Below, piece after piece: positions 11,225 to 22,900 of a stretch of DNA of 64,000 nucleotides. Positions within the stretch are counted from its first letter, which is position 1, and each line of letters starts with the position of its first letter. Position numbers and translations under genes: made by a program. The DNA is taken from NCBI GenBank assembly GCA_006538405.1, contig BJKQ01000008.1, positions 310,001 through 374,000 of the forward strand, in the 5' to 3' direction. A model generated the notes under the pieces. It was not told the DNA's origin. It saw nothing but the letters and a program-made list of their open reading frames with translations, and did not search any database. The stretch is from Hansfordia pulvinata. Its lineage: Eukaryota > Ascomycota > Sordariomycetes > Xylariales.

Positions 11225-12645
11225 ATGGCGCCCTTCTGGATCGTATCATCCGCCGTCGACATGTATCGCTCTACCCTGGGCGCCCTCTTCTGGGCTGCGG
11301 CCTCGCTCGCCTACCCCAACCACCGCTACCACGTCGGCAGCGAGCTCTTCGCCCGCGACAACGCCATCTTCTCCATCGGCAACCTCGTCGTTCCCGACCT
11401 CATCGTCGACCCCGACCCCTCCCTCTTCCCGGGGGCCAGAACATCATCCTGCACTCCGACGTGCTCGACTATGGCTACCTGCCGTGGGAGGGGGCCTTCG
11501 AGAAGCGCGTCTGGAACGAGAGGCTGGACCGCCTCGTGGCGGGCCTCGCCAAGATCAAGGCGAAGCACCCCGTAGAGTGGAAGGTACTGGCCATCATGCC
11601 CACCGCCAACGATGACAAGTTTGAGATTCTCAAGCTCGCCGTCCCCAGCTCCAAGCAGGCGAGGGCCATGTACCGCGTCATCAAGGTCGACTCGGGCGTC
11701 GGCGAGCAGCCCGACAACTACGCGGGCAAGGAGGGCTCGGACAACCGCATCCGCAACGCCGTCAAGAGCTTCCTGCGCGGCAGCTTCGCCGTCACCAAGC
11801 CGAAGGGCGAGGAGTGGAAGAAGGGCGACGTGCTGGAGAAACACGACGCCTTCGTGGTCGGCCACGAGGACCAGAAGGAGCTGGACGAGGACGTCAAGGT
11901 CGGAAAGGTCCTGGAGTGGTGCGAGGAGCAAATGGTCGGCGAGATCCTGTTCCCCAGCATCGAGAACTTCATGGCCGGCATCCGCACCAAAATCGACGGC
12001 CTGATGGACACGCAGCCGCTGGGCTGGGACGACGAGACCAAGCCGACGGAGACGGACAAGAACCGGGAGATTGCCAAGATCATCGAGGATCATGTCCAGG
12101 CCGGGTACCGGAAGGCGCTCAAGGCGCACGAGGAAGAGGGCAAGGCCGAGCCCGTCAAGCCGCAGAAGCCCGAGTTCAAGACGGCGCTGAAGAAGGCGAC
12201 CGACTACGGCTGCGCGTCCGTCTTTGACCCTATCAACAAGAAGCTGTTTCGGACCTTCTCCCAGGGCGTCAAGGCCCCGCAGCCCCTGGGGCACGACATG
12301 ACCAGGTTTGCCATGGCGTACGGGTGGGAGACGCACCACAACGAGGAGGAGTGGGACTGGATGTACGGGGCCCTGACGGTGGGCGCCTGCTACGCCCAGG
12401 TCGTCCCGTCGGCCGAGGTTCAGAAGCAGTGGGGCGTGCGAATGGACCAGAACTGGCACTGGGCCGTCGCCAACAACCAGGAAGGCAAGAAGCACAAGCT
12501 GTACCCGAACAATCCGGCCTCGGTGCCCGAGAAGCTGGACAGGTACGACATCCTGAGGGCCTCGATGGAGAAGCTCAACGCCGCCTTGGGCGACGCCACG
12601 CACATCAAGCAGGCAAAGGGCAACGAGTACATCTCGTACGGGTAA
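11225..12645 (+). CDS. Predicted secreted protein of unknown function, about 473 aa, with an apparent 1-base frameshift
   Basis: The family was not recognised. The first ATG gives MAPFWIVSSAVDMYRSTLGA; the second, at 11261, gives MYRSTLGALFWAAASLAYP, a better signal peptide, so secretion is likely. The first frame continues to IVDPDPSLFPG and is then lost. A second frame takes over at once with QNIILHSDVLDYGYLPWEG and runs to TAA at 12645. The switch falls in the G run at 11431-11435, where six Gs instead of five would give one frame of 474 codons. No GT-AG intron fits there. The mature protein is hydrophilic and Lys/Glu-rich, with Trp-rich stretches near the C end (HNEEEWDWMYGALTVGACYA and MDQNWHWAVANN). 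Codon use matches the neighbours. It may be an intact gene with a base-call error or a recently broken one. Confidence 0.75.
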
Positions 12646-13335
12646 AAGGATAGATACGAGTACTACATCAAATCCACAAGGTATAGACAGGTATATTCCT
12701 ACCTTACCTACCTAGGTACCGACATACATTACAGGATACGAGTATACCCTTTTTAAGTCATATCGCGCTTCCCTACCTACCGGCATACCCGCTGCTTGCT
12801 CAGCTCTGCATGTATGTGCGGATGAGAGATTGTACTTGTAGATAAGCTACCAGAGATCTAAGTGAAGCAACTTGCGAGTAATATAAGGTGCTTAATAAGT
12901 TCCGGTCTGGTCTGCAGGTGCATATTGTGAATCAATTCGGGAGTTGTCCCCACACCATCTACCTTAGCACCTTACCTAAGATAGGTACCTAAACTACGTC
13001 CGACCTAAGGTACTACCTGTAGTGAGATGCTCTACCTAAGGGTGTAGGTACCCCATTGTAAACTTAGCGCTACCCCGGGCATTGAACGGGGTAGTCACGG
13101 GTATCCGGGGTAGTCCTCGGCCAGCGCCGGCCCAGAATGACCTCATTCGGATCCTTGTGCATCTGTCTGGTGACGGGAGATGTGACGGGAGATGCCCGGT
13201 GCATGTGGTGATAGCCCACGTACCTATCGTACATGCAGAACTAGAAGAGGCACGGAGCTCGTTCGTGGTGCGACGGCCGGCTTTCCCTCTTCCCTTCTCC
13301 TCCTTATCATCGTCACCGCCGCCGCCGCCGCCGTC
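12646..13335. other. Intergenic region, 3' flank and promoter
   Basis: Contains two TACGAGTA motifs right after the stop codon (12655, 12737), several TACCTA/TAGGTA copies including a TACCTAGGTA palindrome near 12710, and, towards the right, the GC-rich promoter of the next gene. No gene seen. Confidence 0.5.
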
Positions 13336-15066
13336 ATGCCTGTAAAAGCCCCCCACCCCCATCTCGACATTCCCGACGTCGACCTCTGGGACTTTCTCTT
13401 TGAGCGGCGAGACAAGCCTTTCGCCGACGACAAGGGTAGGTGACTAAGTACTCAGACCCTTACGTACATGTACCATGCACGCAGTGCATCAGTCTGTCTC
13501 ACCGCAAACATCTGATGAACCCCCGCTGACGCCGAACTGCAACACCACCACCAACAATAGAGATCTACATCGACCCCGCCACCAAGCGCTCCCACACCTG
13601 GGCGCAGACGAGGCAGGCGGCGACGGCGTTCGGCTGCGGTCTGCGCGCCCTCGGCCTGGGCCGTGGCGACGTCGTCGGCTTCTACTCGCCCAACAACGTC
13701 GACTACGCGCCCGCCCTCTTCGGCCTCTTCTGGGCCGGCGTCGTCGCCACCACCGCCAACCCCACCTACACCGCCGACGAGCTGGCCTTCCAGCTGCGCG
13801 ACGCCGGCGCCCGGGCCCTCGTCACGCTGGCGCCGCTGCTGCCCCGCGCCCTCGACGCCGCCCGCGCCGCCGGCATCCCGCCCGCCCGCGTCTTCCTGCT
13901 GGGCGACGAGCGCCGGCCCGGCCACGCCCACTTCACCGACGTCCGCGGGCCCCCCGTCGCCCGCCGCCCCGTCGCCGCCGCCGCCGACCCCGACTCCGCC
14001 GCCGACCCCGCCGCCGACCCCGCCCTCATCGTCTACAGCTCCGGCACCACCGGCCTGCCCAAGGGCGCCGTCCTGACCCACGCCAACATCGTCGCCAACG
14101 TCTGCCAGCTCGCCCACGTCGACACCCTCAACGGCCTGCACCCCGCCGGCGGGCCCGACGGCCTGGGCGACCGCCAGATCGCCATGCTGCCCTTCTTCCA
14201 CATCTACGGCCTCACCTGCATCGCCCTCCAGGGCCTGCGCATGGGCCTGCAGGTCGTCGTCCTCGCCAAGTACGACCTCGACGCCTTCTGCCGCGTCGTC
14301 CAGGACTACCGCGTCACCTTTGCCTCGGTGCCCCCGCCCGTCGTCCTCGCCCTCGCCAAGGACCCCCGCGTCGACCGCTACGACCTGTCCAGCCTCAAGT
14401 GGATGAACAGCGGCGCCGCCCCGCTCGGCCCCGACCTCATCGACCAGGTCTGGCACCGCCTCACCGTCCCCATCATGCAGGGCTACGGCCTGTCCGAGTG
14501 CTCCCCGACCCTGTCCAAGGGCCTCGTCTTCGACTGGGCCCGCTACAAGGGCTCCGCCGGCAAGCTGCTGCCCGACGTCACCGCCATGATCGTCGACCCG
14601 GACGGCGCCGAGCTGCCCCGCGGCCAGGAGGGCGAGCTGTGGGTCAAGGGGCCCAACGTCTTCCCGGGCTACTGGAGACGCCCCGACCTCGCCGCCGACA
14701 CCTTTTCGGACGGCTGGTTCAGGACCGGCGACATTGGCTACCTCGACCAGCACGCCAACCTCTACATCACCGACCGCCTGAAGGAGCTGATCAAGTACAG
14801 TGAGTCGTCCTGCCCCGCGGTGGGTCATATATTTGATCCCCCCCGTCTGCCCCGTGACGGTCATCCTCTGGCCCCTGTTTCTTTCTGTCCGGTAGGAAAA
14901 CTTGACTGACACTCCCCCGAAAAGAGGGCTTCCAGGTCGCCCCCGCCGAGCTCGAAGCCGTCCTACTCGGCAGCCCCGACGTCGTCGACGCCTGCGTCGT
15001 GGCCGCACACGACCGCGAACAGCACACCGAGGTGCCCCGCGCTTACGTCGTGGCCCGACCGGGCTT

Positions 15067-15106
<40 letters not shown>

Positions 15107-15286
15107 GATCGCGCCGCCGAATCCATCGCCGCATGGGTCGCCGAGCGCGTCGCCCCGCACAAGCGCCTGCGCGGCGGCGTCCGCTTCGTCGAGGAGATCC
15201 CCAAGAACGCCAGCGGCAAGCTCCTGCGCCGGGTCCTGCGCGACCGCGCCAAGCAGGAGGACCGGGCGGAGGGCCCCAAGATGTGA
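13336..15286 (+). CDS. 4-coumarate-CoA ligase-like acyl-CoA synthetase (ANL superfamily), 566 aa
   Basis: Activates a carboxylic acid with ATP and joins it to CoA through an acyl-AMP. Three exons are inferred: 13336-13435, 13561-14799 and 14925-15286, with two introns of 125 bp each (GTAGGT...ATAG and GTGAGT...AAAG). The joined frame is 567 codons with stop. Motifs in order: the AMP-binding signature YSSGTTGLPKGAVLTHANI, PFFHIYGL, GYGLSECSPTLS, GELWVKGPNVFPGYW, DGWFRTGDIGYLD, then [20 protein letters not shown] spanning the second splice, and the catalytic lysine in NASGKLLRR. A run of 12 serines from a TCG repeat lies in the mobile C-terminal domain. The protein ends PKM, a weak relative of the peroxisomal signal SKL; peroxisomal location is possible but unproven. 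The substrate (hydroxycinnamate, fatty or other acid) cannot be read from the sequence. Confidence 0.88.
15071..15103 (+). repeat. (TCG)11 microsatellite coding for a serine run
   Basis: Eleven TCG units followed by TCA encode 12 Ser in the C-terminal domain of the ligase, between the RAYVVARPGFA strand and the helix starting DRAAESIAAW. Confidence 0.95.
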
Positions 15287-15540
15287 AGGCTGTTTCTTCC
15301 TGTTCTCTCCCGGCATGGCCAGGTTGTACTTTTTTTGTTTCAGCGAGATTTCCCACGGTGCCTTCCACGCGCGCGCGCGGCGAGGTATCGCAGGTGTGAA
15401 GTTGTCTTGTGTGGGCAGCGCGTTGGCAACCTTTGCGCTCTAATGTATTCTTTGATTTTCAAGCGGGAATCTTACACTGCCTCTACATTTGCATGCATGT
15501 TACACTACCCTTTCATCAATTACACCAGGTTATATCCAGC

Positions 15541-16632
15541 CTACGCGATCTTCTCGCTCTCCTCCAGCAGGCGCTCGATGGTGAAGGCCGGGTCGCCGCG
15601 GTTGAACTCGGCCAGCAGGGCGCGCTTGGCCGGGTCGGCGCCCCTGGTCTTGTCGGCGCCGTAGAACTTCTGCATGAGCATGACGAGCAGCTGGGCGTCG
15701 GGCATGGCGGCGCCGCGGCCCTCGACCAGGCTGCCGGCCATGAGGACGACGCCCTGGTCGCGGGCGAGGCCCTCGTCGAAGTAGTGCGTGACGCTGGTGT
15801 GGGGCTGGGCGAACTCGCCGCGGGCCTTGAACTCGGCCAGCTGGGTGAAGAGGACGGTGGCCGAGCGGCTGGGGGCGTCGAAGACCCACTGCAGGAAGTG
15901 GATCTCGGCGCCGGCCCCTTCGCGCGGGATGGGCAGCACGAAGGACGGGTGCGCGCGCGCGCTGGCCTCGATGGCCGCCCACGCGTCGGCGGGCACCGCC
16001 GCGCACAGCGACGTCGGCTGCGCCGCGTGCCGCATGCGCCACACCGCGGCCAGCGACTCGGCGTCCAGGCCCCGCGCCTTGTCCAGGTCCAGAATCTTCC
16101 ACAGCGGCGTCACGCTGACTGCCCCCTCCTCCTCCTTCCCCTCGGGCTTCTTATTCTCCTGGTCGTCCTTCTGCCGCTGCTGCTCGGGCGTGCCCTTCCT
16201 CTGCGCCTCGTGCTTGGCCGCGTCCGGGTGCGGCTCGTCGTTGAGCAGCGCGTCCAGGCCCGGCACCGACTCGGGCCCTTCGGACCTGCGCAGCTCCGCG
16301 ATGCGCTCGCGGTACGCCTCGCGCATGTCCCCCACGCTGGCGTGGCCCTCGCGCGCCGCCTTCTCCTCCAGCCGCGCCTTGTAGCGGTCCTCGACCCCGG
16401 CGCGGCGCGGCGTCGTGGCCAGGAACCTCACGTCGTGCACCTGAGCCCAGCGGCGCTGGTGGTGGTGGTGGTGGTGCTGGGGGCGGCCGGTGGTGGTGGA
16501 GGAGGAGGAGGAGGGGTGCAGGAGTCGGTGGAGGGCGCGCGGGGGAGTCGTCGTTGTCGTCGGATGAGCGTGCAGGGCGGCGGCGGCGCGGCACAGCGCG
16601 GTGGCCGGGGCGCGGGAGGCGGCTGCCGCCAT
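15541..16632 (-). CDS. ATP11: Atp11, mitochondrial F1-ATP synthase assembly factor, 363 aa
   Basis: Atp11 (human ATPAF1) binds free beta subunits of F1-ATPase in the mitochondrial matrix and prevents their aggregation before assembly. One exon from ATG at 16632 to TAG at 15541. The first 70 residues look like a mitochondrial presequence: Ala/Arg-rich with no acidic residue, then a Ser/Thr run and six His. The family core lies in the second half: TPLWKILDLDKARGLDAESL, HPSFVLPIPREGAGAEIHFL, TVLFTQLAEFKARGEFAQPH, TSVTHYFDEGLARDQGVVLM. A charged Glu/Lys linker (about residues 130-175) separates the two parts. It is convergent with the ligase gene, with 254 bp between stops. No frameshift or missing segment is apparent. 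Confidence 0.9.
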   Translation of the reverse strand: MAAAASRAPATALCRAAAALHAHPTTTTTPPRALHRLLHPSSSSSTTTGRPQHHHHHHQRRWAQVHDVRFLATTPRRAGVEDRYKARLEEKAAREGHASVGDMREAYRERIAELRRSEGPESVPGLDALLNDEPHPDAAKHEAQRKGTPEQQRQKDDQENKKPEGKEEEGAVSVTPLWKILDLDKARGLDAESLAAVWRMRHAAQPTSLCAAVPADAWAAIEASARAHPSFVLPIPREGAGAEIHFLQWVFDAPSRSATVLFTQLAEFKARGEFAQPHTSVTHYFDEGLARDQGVVLMAGSLVEGRGAAMPDAQLLVMLMQKFYGADKTRGADPAKRALLAEFNRGDPAFTIERLLEESEKIA

Positions 16633-17129
16633 TGTGTTTGTGCGTCTGTGTGGGGAACCTAGTGGCGCACTGCGCGCGCGTGTGTGTGTGTTCTGGTCTG
16701 GGGTCGGTCGGCGTGGAAGAGAGGGTGGTAATCAACTGGCTCCGATGTGTGGCGGCGCGTGAGGTGTGTAAGGTGGTGGTTTTGACGAGGTCGGAGAAAC
16801 TAAAGGGACGTCATCGGGCCGCGCTGCGAGGAGAATGGAAGGATTTGTGTCTTGAGCTTGGAGACTCGGGGAGCCAGACCGGCCCGTTCCATTTGCCAGC
16901 TCCCGCTGGAGCTCGTTATCGATAGCGCCCCCGGGGCCGCGCCCAGGCTCACCCGACGCCAGCGGCGGGCTCATTCCAGTGCAGGGCTTCAGTGCCCGGC
17001 AGCGCTGGCTGGGTCTGGGATACAGTGGGCCTTCCCCCGTCTGTGAGTTACATACTCGTAGGTACCTTCGTGCCCCCAACTTCCAGAGCCCCATACATTT
17101 GCGATGAGATGTTGTGCAAGACCCGTCAT

Positions 17130-18040
17130 TCAACAAGTGACCACTTTCTGATTACATCCAGTCAGCCTCTTCTTCTTCTCCATGTACTGATGGTGTCTCT
17201 GTAGCGTCTCTCTAGCTGAATGAAGGGAGGCCCCGATGCCGACTTCTTGATGAGGCCGGGCCTCGACTGAGGACGGGCTTGCCCGTCCAAGACTGGCAAG
17301 GAACTTGATGTCAAGCACAGACTGTTTATCCCAATGGAAACTGGTAGTATAGTATTCCTCGATGGAAGACAACTGCCCAACTAGCAGCCCCGAGACTTGA
17401 ACGCGTTGTAGACTGCTGTCAACAACAACCACGCGTCTCCGATAACTCGGACTCAATGGCAAGGTCCTCGGCCAATATTGCAAGCTCTTCACTGAGAGGA
17501 GTCAAACGACATCGACGTTGAAGCAGGCGCCGTGTGGAGCGACGTGAAGTCGGGTTCTCCCGATCAAAGGATCCAGCCCGGATGTTGCGGTGGTGGAATT
17601 ACGCACCGGGCGCCGCTTGCGGCAACGGCGTGGTGTTGCCATGTGAGCTTTTCTCACAGATGGCCCCGTACCAGTATGTCGCGGATACAAAAGGGACGTC
17701 TCCTCTCAAACTCAATGTGTTTGGCTCTTTCACACTCGCTCAGCATCACCACAACCACACACATCTCCTCACAGGTCACGTCCCGCGCCTGCGCGGAGGC
17801 GACACACAAACCCAACGTCTCGAACGCCGCGCCATGGGCCCTGAACTCAACTGAGGTTATCGGATCCTACTGGACGCGAGGGTCAAAGACATTGCAGACA
17901 ACAAGGAGTGGTGCAGCGTCTGTCTCTAGGCGGCGCCCTGGAGTGATTTCAGGGAGTCGGCTCTCCTGCTGCAGAGGCCCTTCCATCCGCTGCCGAAAGA
18001 TTTCACTGCCTCGTCTCCGGATTGTTTTAACAAAGTAGCA
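17130..18040 (-). pseudogene. Possible decayed protein-coding gene, family not recognised
   Basis: Several minus-strand segments read like real helical protein but sit in different frames or are split by stops. These are a stretch down to about 17,870 containing RRLETDAAPLLVVCNVFDPR, then (after one stop) VEFRAHGAAFETLGLCVASA, then an Arg-rich piece leading to LSEELAILAEDLAIESELSE, and finally VSGLLVGQLSSIEEYYTTSF through ASLGRASPSSVEARPHQEVG to a stop at 17,130. The change near 17,440 needs a one-base shift. Unspliced introns could explain part of the break-up, but no clean GT-AG set was found. Function unknown. Confidence 0.27.
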
Positions 18041-19901
18041 CGTACAGTTCCTTTTTAAGAGGGGTTAAATGCATTGGCCCTTAAAAGTACGCTCCTCAGC
18101 CTACTGGTCCGCGAGGGTCTTAAAGGTCGTCAGAGATAACGTTAGGCAGACCAGAGCGTCTTAAAGACTTATTAAGTATAAGAAGGGATGGCGAAACCCA
18201 CCGCGCGACCTGCAGATCTGTAGTACAGATCTGTAGCACAGACCTTCGACACGCTGCCAGGCATGGTTAAAGGTTCGCACGGAGTCAGCTTGACGCGTCG
18301 CACAGAGTAAAGACTTGTGAGCCGGGCAGGCGGAACCATTGCCCACAGCCTGTAAGTGTCAAGACTCCTTTCGCAAGCCCCCGATTTACCCCCAAGTGTC
18401 AAGACTCTACTCGTGACACTTGTCGACATCAGGAGCAAAAGCGGCTCGACCGTCGTCGTCTCAGTTTGCAACGGCGCCAGGCGCCGCCTCCAGGACTTGA
18501 CCTGTCCAAGCTCGTCCAGGGCACACAAATCAAAATGGCCCCGAGCCTTGGACACAGACTCGACAACCTTGACGCAATCAGAGGCCCACGGGAGGACCAC
18601 TGAAAAAAGCTTCCTTTTACAGTCCAATGCTTCTTCTCAGAGCTGCTACTCCGGCCATTACACGAGCAACGAGCACAGCTACGGCTGGACTGGGCCGCAA
18701 AACGCAGTAAAACACCGCCGCAAGGAACGGACATTACGCCGGGGAGGACTACCTGGGCTGTAGGTAACGAGCTGCGCGCGAACGAGGATACAACGAGACA
18801 ACCCGGACGACACACCTAGCCATTGCCGAACCGGCTCTTCACAACCTCATAGCTGATGGCTTCCAGCTCCAAAAGTGTGCGGGCCGTCGGCAACGGGGTA
18901 TGGCTCGAACGCAAACCCAGAGACTCCGAATTGGCCTTATGCTGTACGAACCGGGAAATATCAGGGTCAAGGAAGTCTTCAGTTGCCTCCGAGCTCATGG
19001 CAGCCCCGCGCGTGGCATGTTATCACCAGGGCGCCTGGGATTCGCCAGGATTTCAACTGGCTGGGGGTTTGCAATTCTGGTCCCGGTGAGTGCCAGCCAG
19101 CACCCGTGAGAAGAGACGGAGGTATGGTTCAACGACTTGGTCTGCATATGGTCCGGTGTCCCTCCCCGACCGGATAGTCGTATGTAAAGGGAGAGCAGAC
19201 CAGACGCAGGCAAGACTCTTCAATGTGCTCTTGTGAATCTGCACTCGGAAAACATTGTATCGTTGTCGTTCGTTCTCCACGCTTGGGACGGAGCATGCGG
19301 ACACACGGACAGTCACACACCGAACTTCGATGAGCAGCCTCTACCTCCGTAAGAGGAGAGGTATCTGCCTGCCTACATGTACCTTGGGTGATGTGTGTCG
19401 GAGGAGAAGGTTGCGACGGCGCGCGCCTTCCCCAGCGATCACCGTCACTGGCCTCCGACCAATCAAGGTGTCTGCTTATGTAATCGAGAAGGTGGCCCCT
19501 TCGACAGCCTCATCGTCGTCGTTGTCGTCGTCGTCTTCGCATCGCGGGTTTCCAACTTACCTCAAACCGGAGACCGCCCGTCTAATGGTTCAAGTTGCGT
19601 GGGTTGCAGCCAAAGACCCAACGCGAAGAGGGCAAGATCGGATGCATCTCGCCAGGGTGCTGGGCATCGACAACAATCGGATGCACAGGAAAACGACCTG
19701 CTCGCTCCGCCTCTGCCTGCCTGCCTGCCCGACGACTCGCCGGCCCGCTGTCAAAACGACCTTGCTGAGCCCCTTCGCCACGGGACTTGCCATGGCCGCT
19801 GTCCATCTCGGGACGACGACGTGGGCTGTTGTTTATGGAGACAAAAGCTCAGCACCACCCAAAACTGCCCTCCGACCGAATCAGGGGATTGACTGCATAC
19901 C

Positions 19902-22900
19902 TACTCGTAACGCGCATGGCTGAGAGTCGAGGGGTGAGAAGGCAGGGTACTCGTATGCAAAGCGTTGCGGGTCGAGTTGTCAAAGATTCGGGCTACGAGA
20001 GACATGCAGCCAAAGCCGGGGCCGCGCCGCCGAGAGCACTTGGCCTTGGGTCGAGAATGCGACCGCCATGCGCCTGGTGGGTTGGGTAATGTCGGCGTGG
20101 ACGAGGCCAAGAGTGCAGTCGCCGCATTTCTTGGACGCAGGGGGAGGAGCCCGTACGTACGAGTAAAGACAAGGCATCGAAACGGAAAACCGGCAGAAGA
20201 GTTGTCGAAAAGGTTATGCGACAGGGTCTTGCGGCTGCTTCGACGAGAGTCTTCTGGCGGGGGGGGTTCGCAGGGTCAGGGTCAGGTTCTGCAGAAGGCT
20301 GCCTTACATAACACACAGCACTTACTTCTCGGACACAAGGGCCACTTTGAAGGGTTGGCATCACCTAATTCTTCACATGACTCTATAATGTTCACCAGCA
20401 CGTTGGCGTTCCCCGTGTTGGGGAAGTGAGGCATTTCGGGGCGGCACGGCGGCTACGAGGTGAGAGCGGTGGGGCCTACTCGTACAACCCGCAACACGAG
20501 GCGAGCAGTTGTCTAGGCACGCGAGGGCCAAGGGGGCGGAGGGGGGGCGTCCGGGGCGAGCGGTCTGCATTGTCGCCCCCCTCCCCGGATCGCGGGAATG
20601 CTTCGCTCTGGGACTCGGTGATGTTGATGGGGGGGGCAACGGAGTACGCGTAGGGACGGAGGACTCGCAGTACTACTCGTAGGGAGTCCGCGGAACCCAC
20701 ACGCACTCCTCTGTGGTACGAGTCATCGTAAGCGTGGCCCAAGTTGACGGTCGTCGTGTGTGGTCCGGCTGCTGCAAGGCTCATGCATGCATGATGGCCT
20801 GGGATGAAGGGAGAGACAGAGAGACGGGGTCAAAAAAAGGGTGTGGTCCCAGTTTACCTGCCCAGTGGTCTCCTCAGCTGAGGTATCCGTAAAGCCCGAC
20901 GACTCGACTGCGACAGACGCTCCACTCACCGAGCCTCAGCTGGTCGACTGCACTGCCGATCGCTACCCACCGCACGCCGGCGCGGAAGGCCACTGGCCGC
21001 AGACAGTTGCATCGAAGCACGCTGGATGGCTGCATGGGCTCTCTCGCCAGTCTAGAAGTCTTCGAGCACGGGTTTTTTTTTGTCTGACCGAACCCCTCAA
21101 TTTGCCTCACCAGCGGGTGCATGCGCGCCGCACGCGACGTTGACCTGTCTTTGCCCCCCCTTCCCCCTCTTCCCCTACCTCTCCATGGGGTTGTCGAGGG
21201 GGGGGGACAGAGGTTTAGGGTCCTGGGGATGGGGATTGGCAGCTCGGAATTCACCTGGCCTGCTCGGTCACACCCATCCGGACGCGCCGACGCGCATAAT
21301 GCGTCCCGGTTGCCGAAAGTGGTTCGGCAGCTGTTGGGATCGGTGCGTGATGACTGGCTTTCAGGTATAGGAGCGTGTGAAGTTGTTCTCGCGTAAGGCA
21401 TGAAAGAACGCGGCAACAAAGCTGCCGGACGACGACCCTGTGCAGGTAGTTGCTGGCTGAGGCACCGAGCTCTCATGCGCGCAATCTCCGGGGCCACGGA
21501 TTTGCGGTCTCGGCACAGCCGGGCTTCTACGGGTACAGCTGTGTGTGCAAGACGGAGTGCGGATACTCGCGCGTGTGCAGAGACCCGTGCGGTTGATTCT
21601 CTGTCGGTCAGGAGAAGCGGACCCCGTCTGCGAGACTGGCGCCTGTCACGCCCGCAACCACGATCCGAGATCTCTGGGATGCTCGTATGGACAGGGCTGG
21701 GCTGCGCGCTGTGCGGTAGCAAGCAGCAGCTCTTCACATGCGAGAGCGGCCCTGCTATGAGGACCTACTTGCACGGGCGTGGTCGTGAGCATGTGCACGC
21801 ATCCTGGGCCGGCCGCCAGGCCCTTGTCCAGGTCGCGATGTGACAATGCGATGATGAGCGATATAGTGCGCGACTTTGACATTGTGCCGGCCCATCTTTT
21901 TCGGTGGTTGACAAGGTGTATCGTAGCTCGCAGCTACGAGTCCCTTAGGTATACGGGCCACGTACCGACTGGGAAACGCAGGTCGGGTGTCTACGAGTAG
22001 TCGCCAGACCCATGCACCGATCAACGCACCAAGGAATCATTGCTCCGACGGTTTCGCGAACCATGAACCAACCAACTGCGACAGACAGAGGACGACGGGT
22101 GCGCCGCCGTGATAGTAGGTTGGCGGTGGTTGGGCTAGCAACGACCTCTACTCGTACTCCGTATGGTGGGGACGAGCACTGGACCGTCAACCGAGCTGAA
22201 GCCAGGCCGTCGTCCTTCAGCTGAGATGCCTGGCCGATCGGTCTCTTACAGTGATCCGAATATGTGGGAGCACCCGTATTCTTGCTCTCGTACTCTTGCA
22301 AAGAGTGGGAATCCAGACACCGGCCGCAGTGGTCCTTATATCACAAACCTCATGCGAGCATTCGCAGATCAAGGGCTGGCCGGCATTGGCATTCTGACCG
22401 CATGCAGAATCAGGTAGGCGCTCGCGACGTGGAAATGAACGGGTTGATCCTCTGGATCGAAATTTCAAGCCACCCGGCCAGGCCAGGTCGCATGGGTTCT
22501 GGCGCGCAGAGCCAAGCTGCTTTGCTAAGGGTTTCTGAAGCTTGGCAAACCCTAAAAAAACCGGAGAGAGAAGAAAAAGAGAGGGTGTCGGAGAGCCTGG
22601 CTGCTGCTTGAGCACCGCAAGCACCACTCCACGTTCTCGTACGTGGCCAGCCAGGCACATTGTTGGATGGGGCGACTGTAGTGGGAGATTTGAATCTTGG
22701 CTCAACGCTACTCGTACTCTTCCGGGCTCCCGTGAAGGGTTTTGCTGTGATTAATCTCGTTTCACTGTTGCACCCACCCGGGACTCGGTGGTGATCGGCA
22801 CTGGAACAGGTTGGCATCTTGATCCGCCCGCTGGGCGCGCCCATGGCCCGATGCGACCTCGGCTCCCATGTGCCAGGCCCTACGAGTATGAGGGTTGCTT

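Noticed and set aside
11326..12603. A 425-codon minus-strand frame
   Set aside because: Antisense to the secreted protein gene; Leu/Val/Arg-rich without a domain. Codon third-position bias favours the plus strand.
13452..15368. A 638-codon open frame on the minus strand
   Set aside because: It lies opposite the ligase exons and introns; its Gly/Val/Asp/Ala-rich sequence is the usual antisense shadow of a GC-rich gene, while the plus strand has ANL motifs and proper splice sites.
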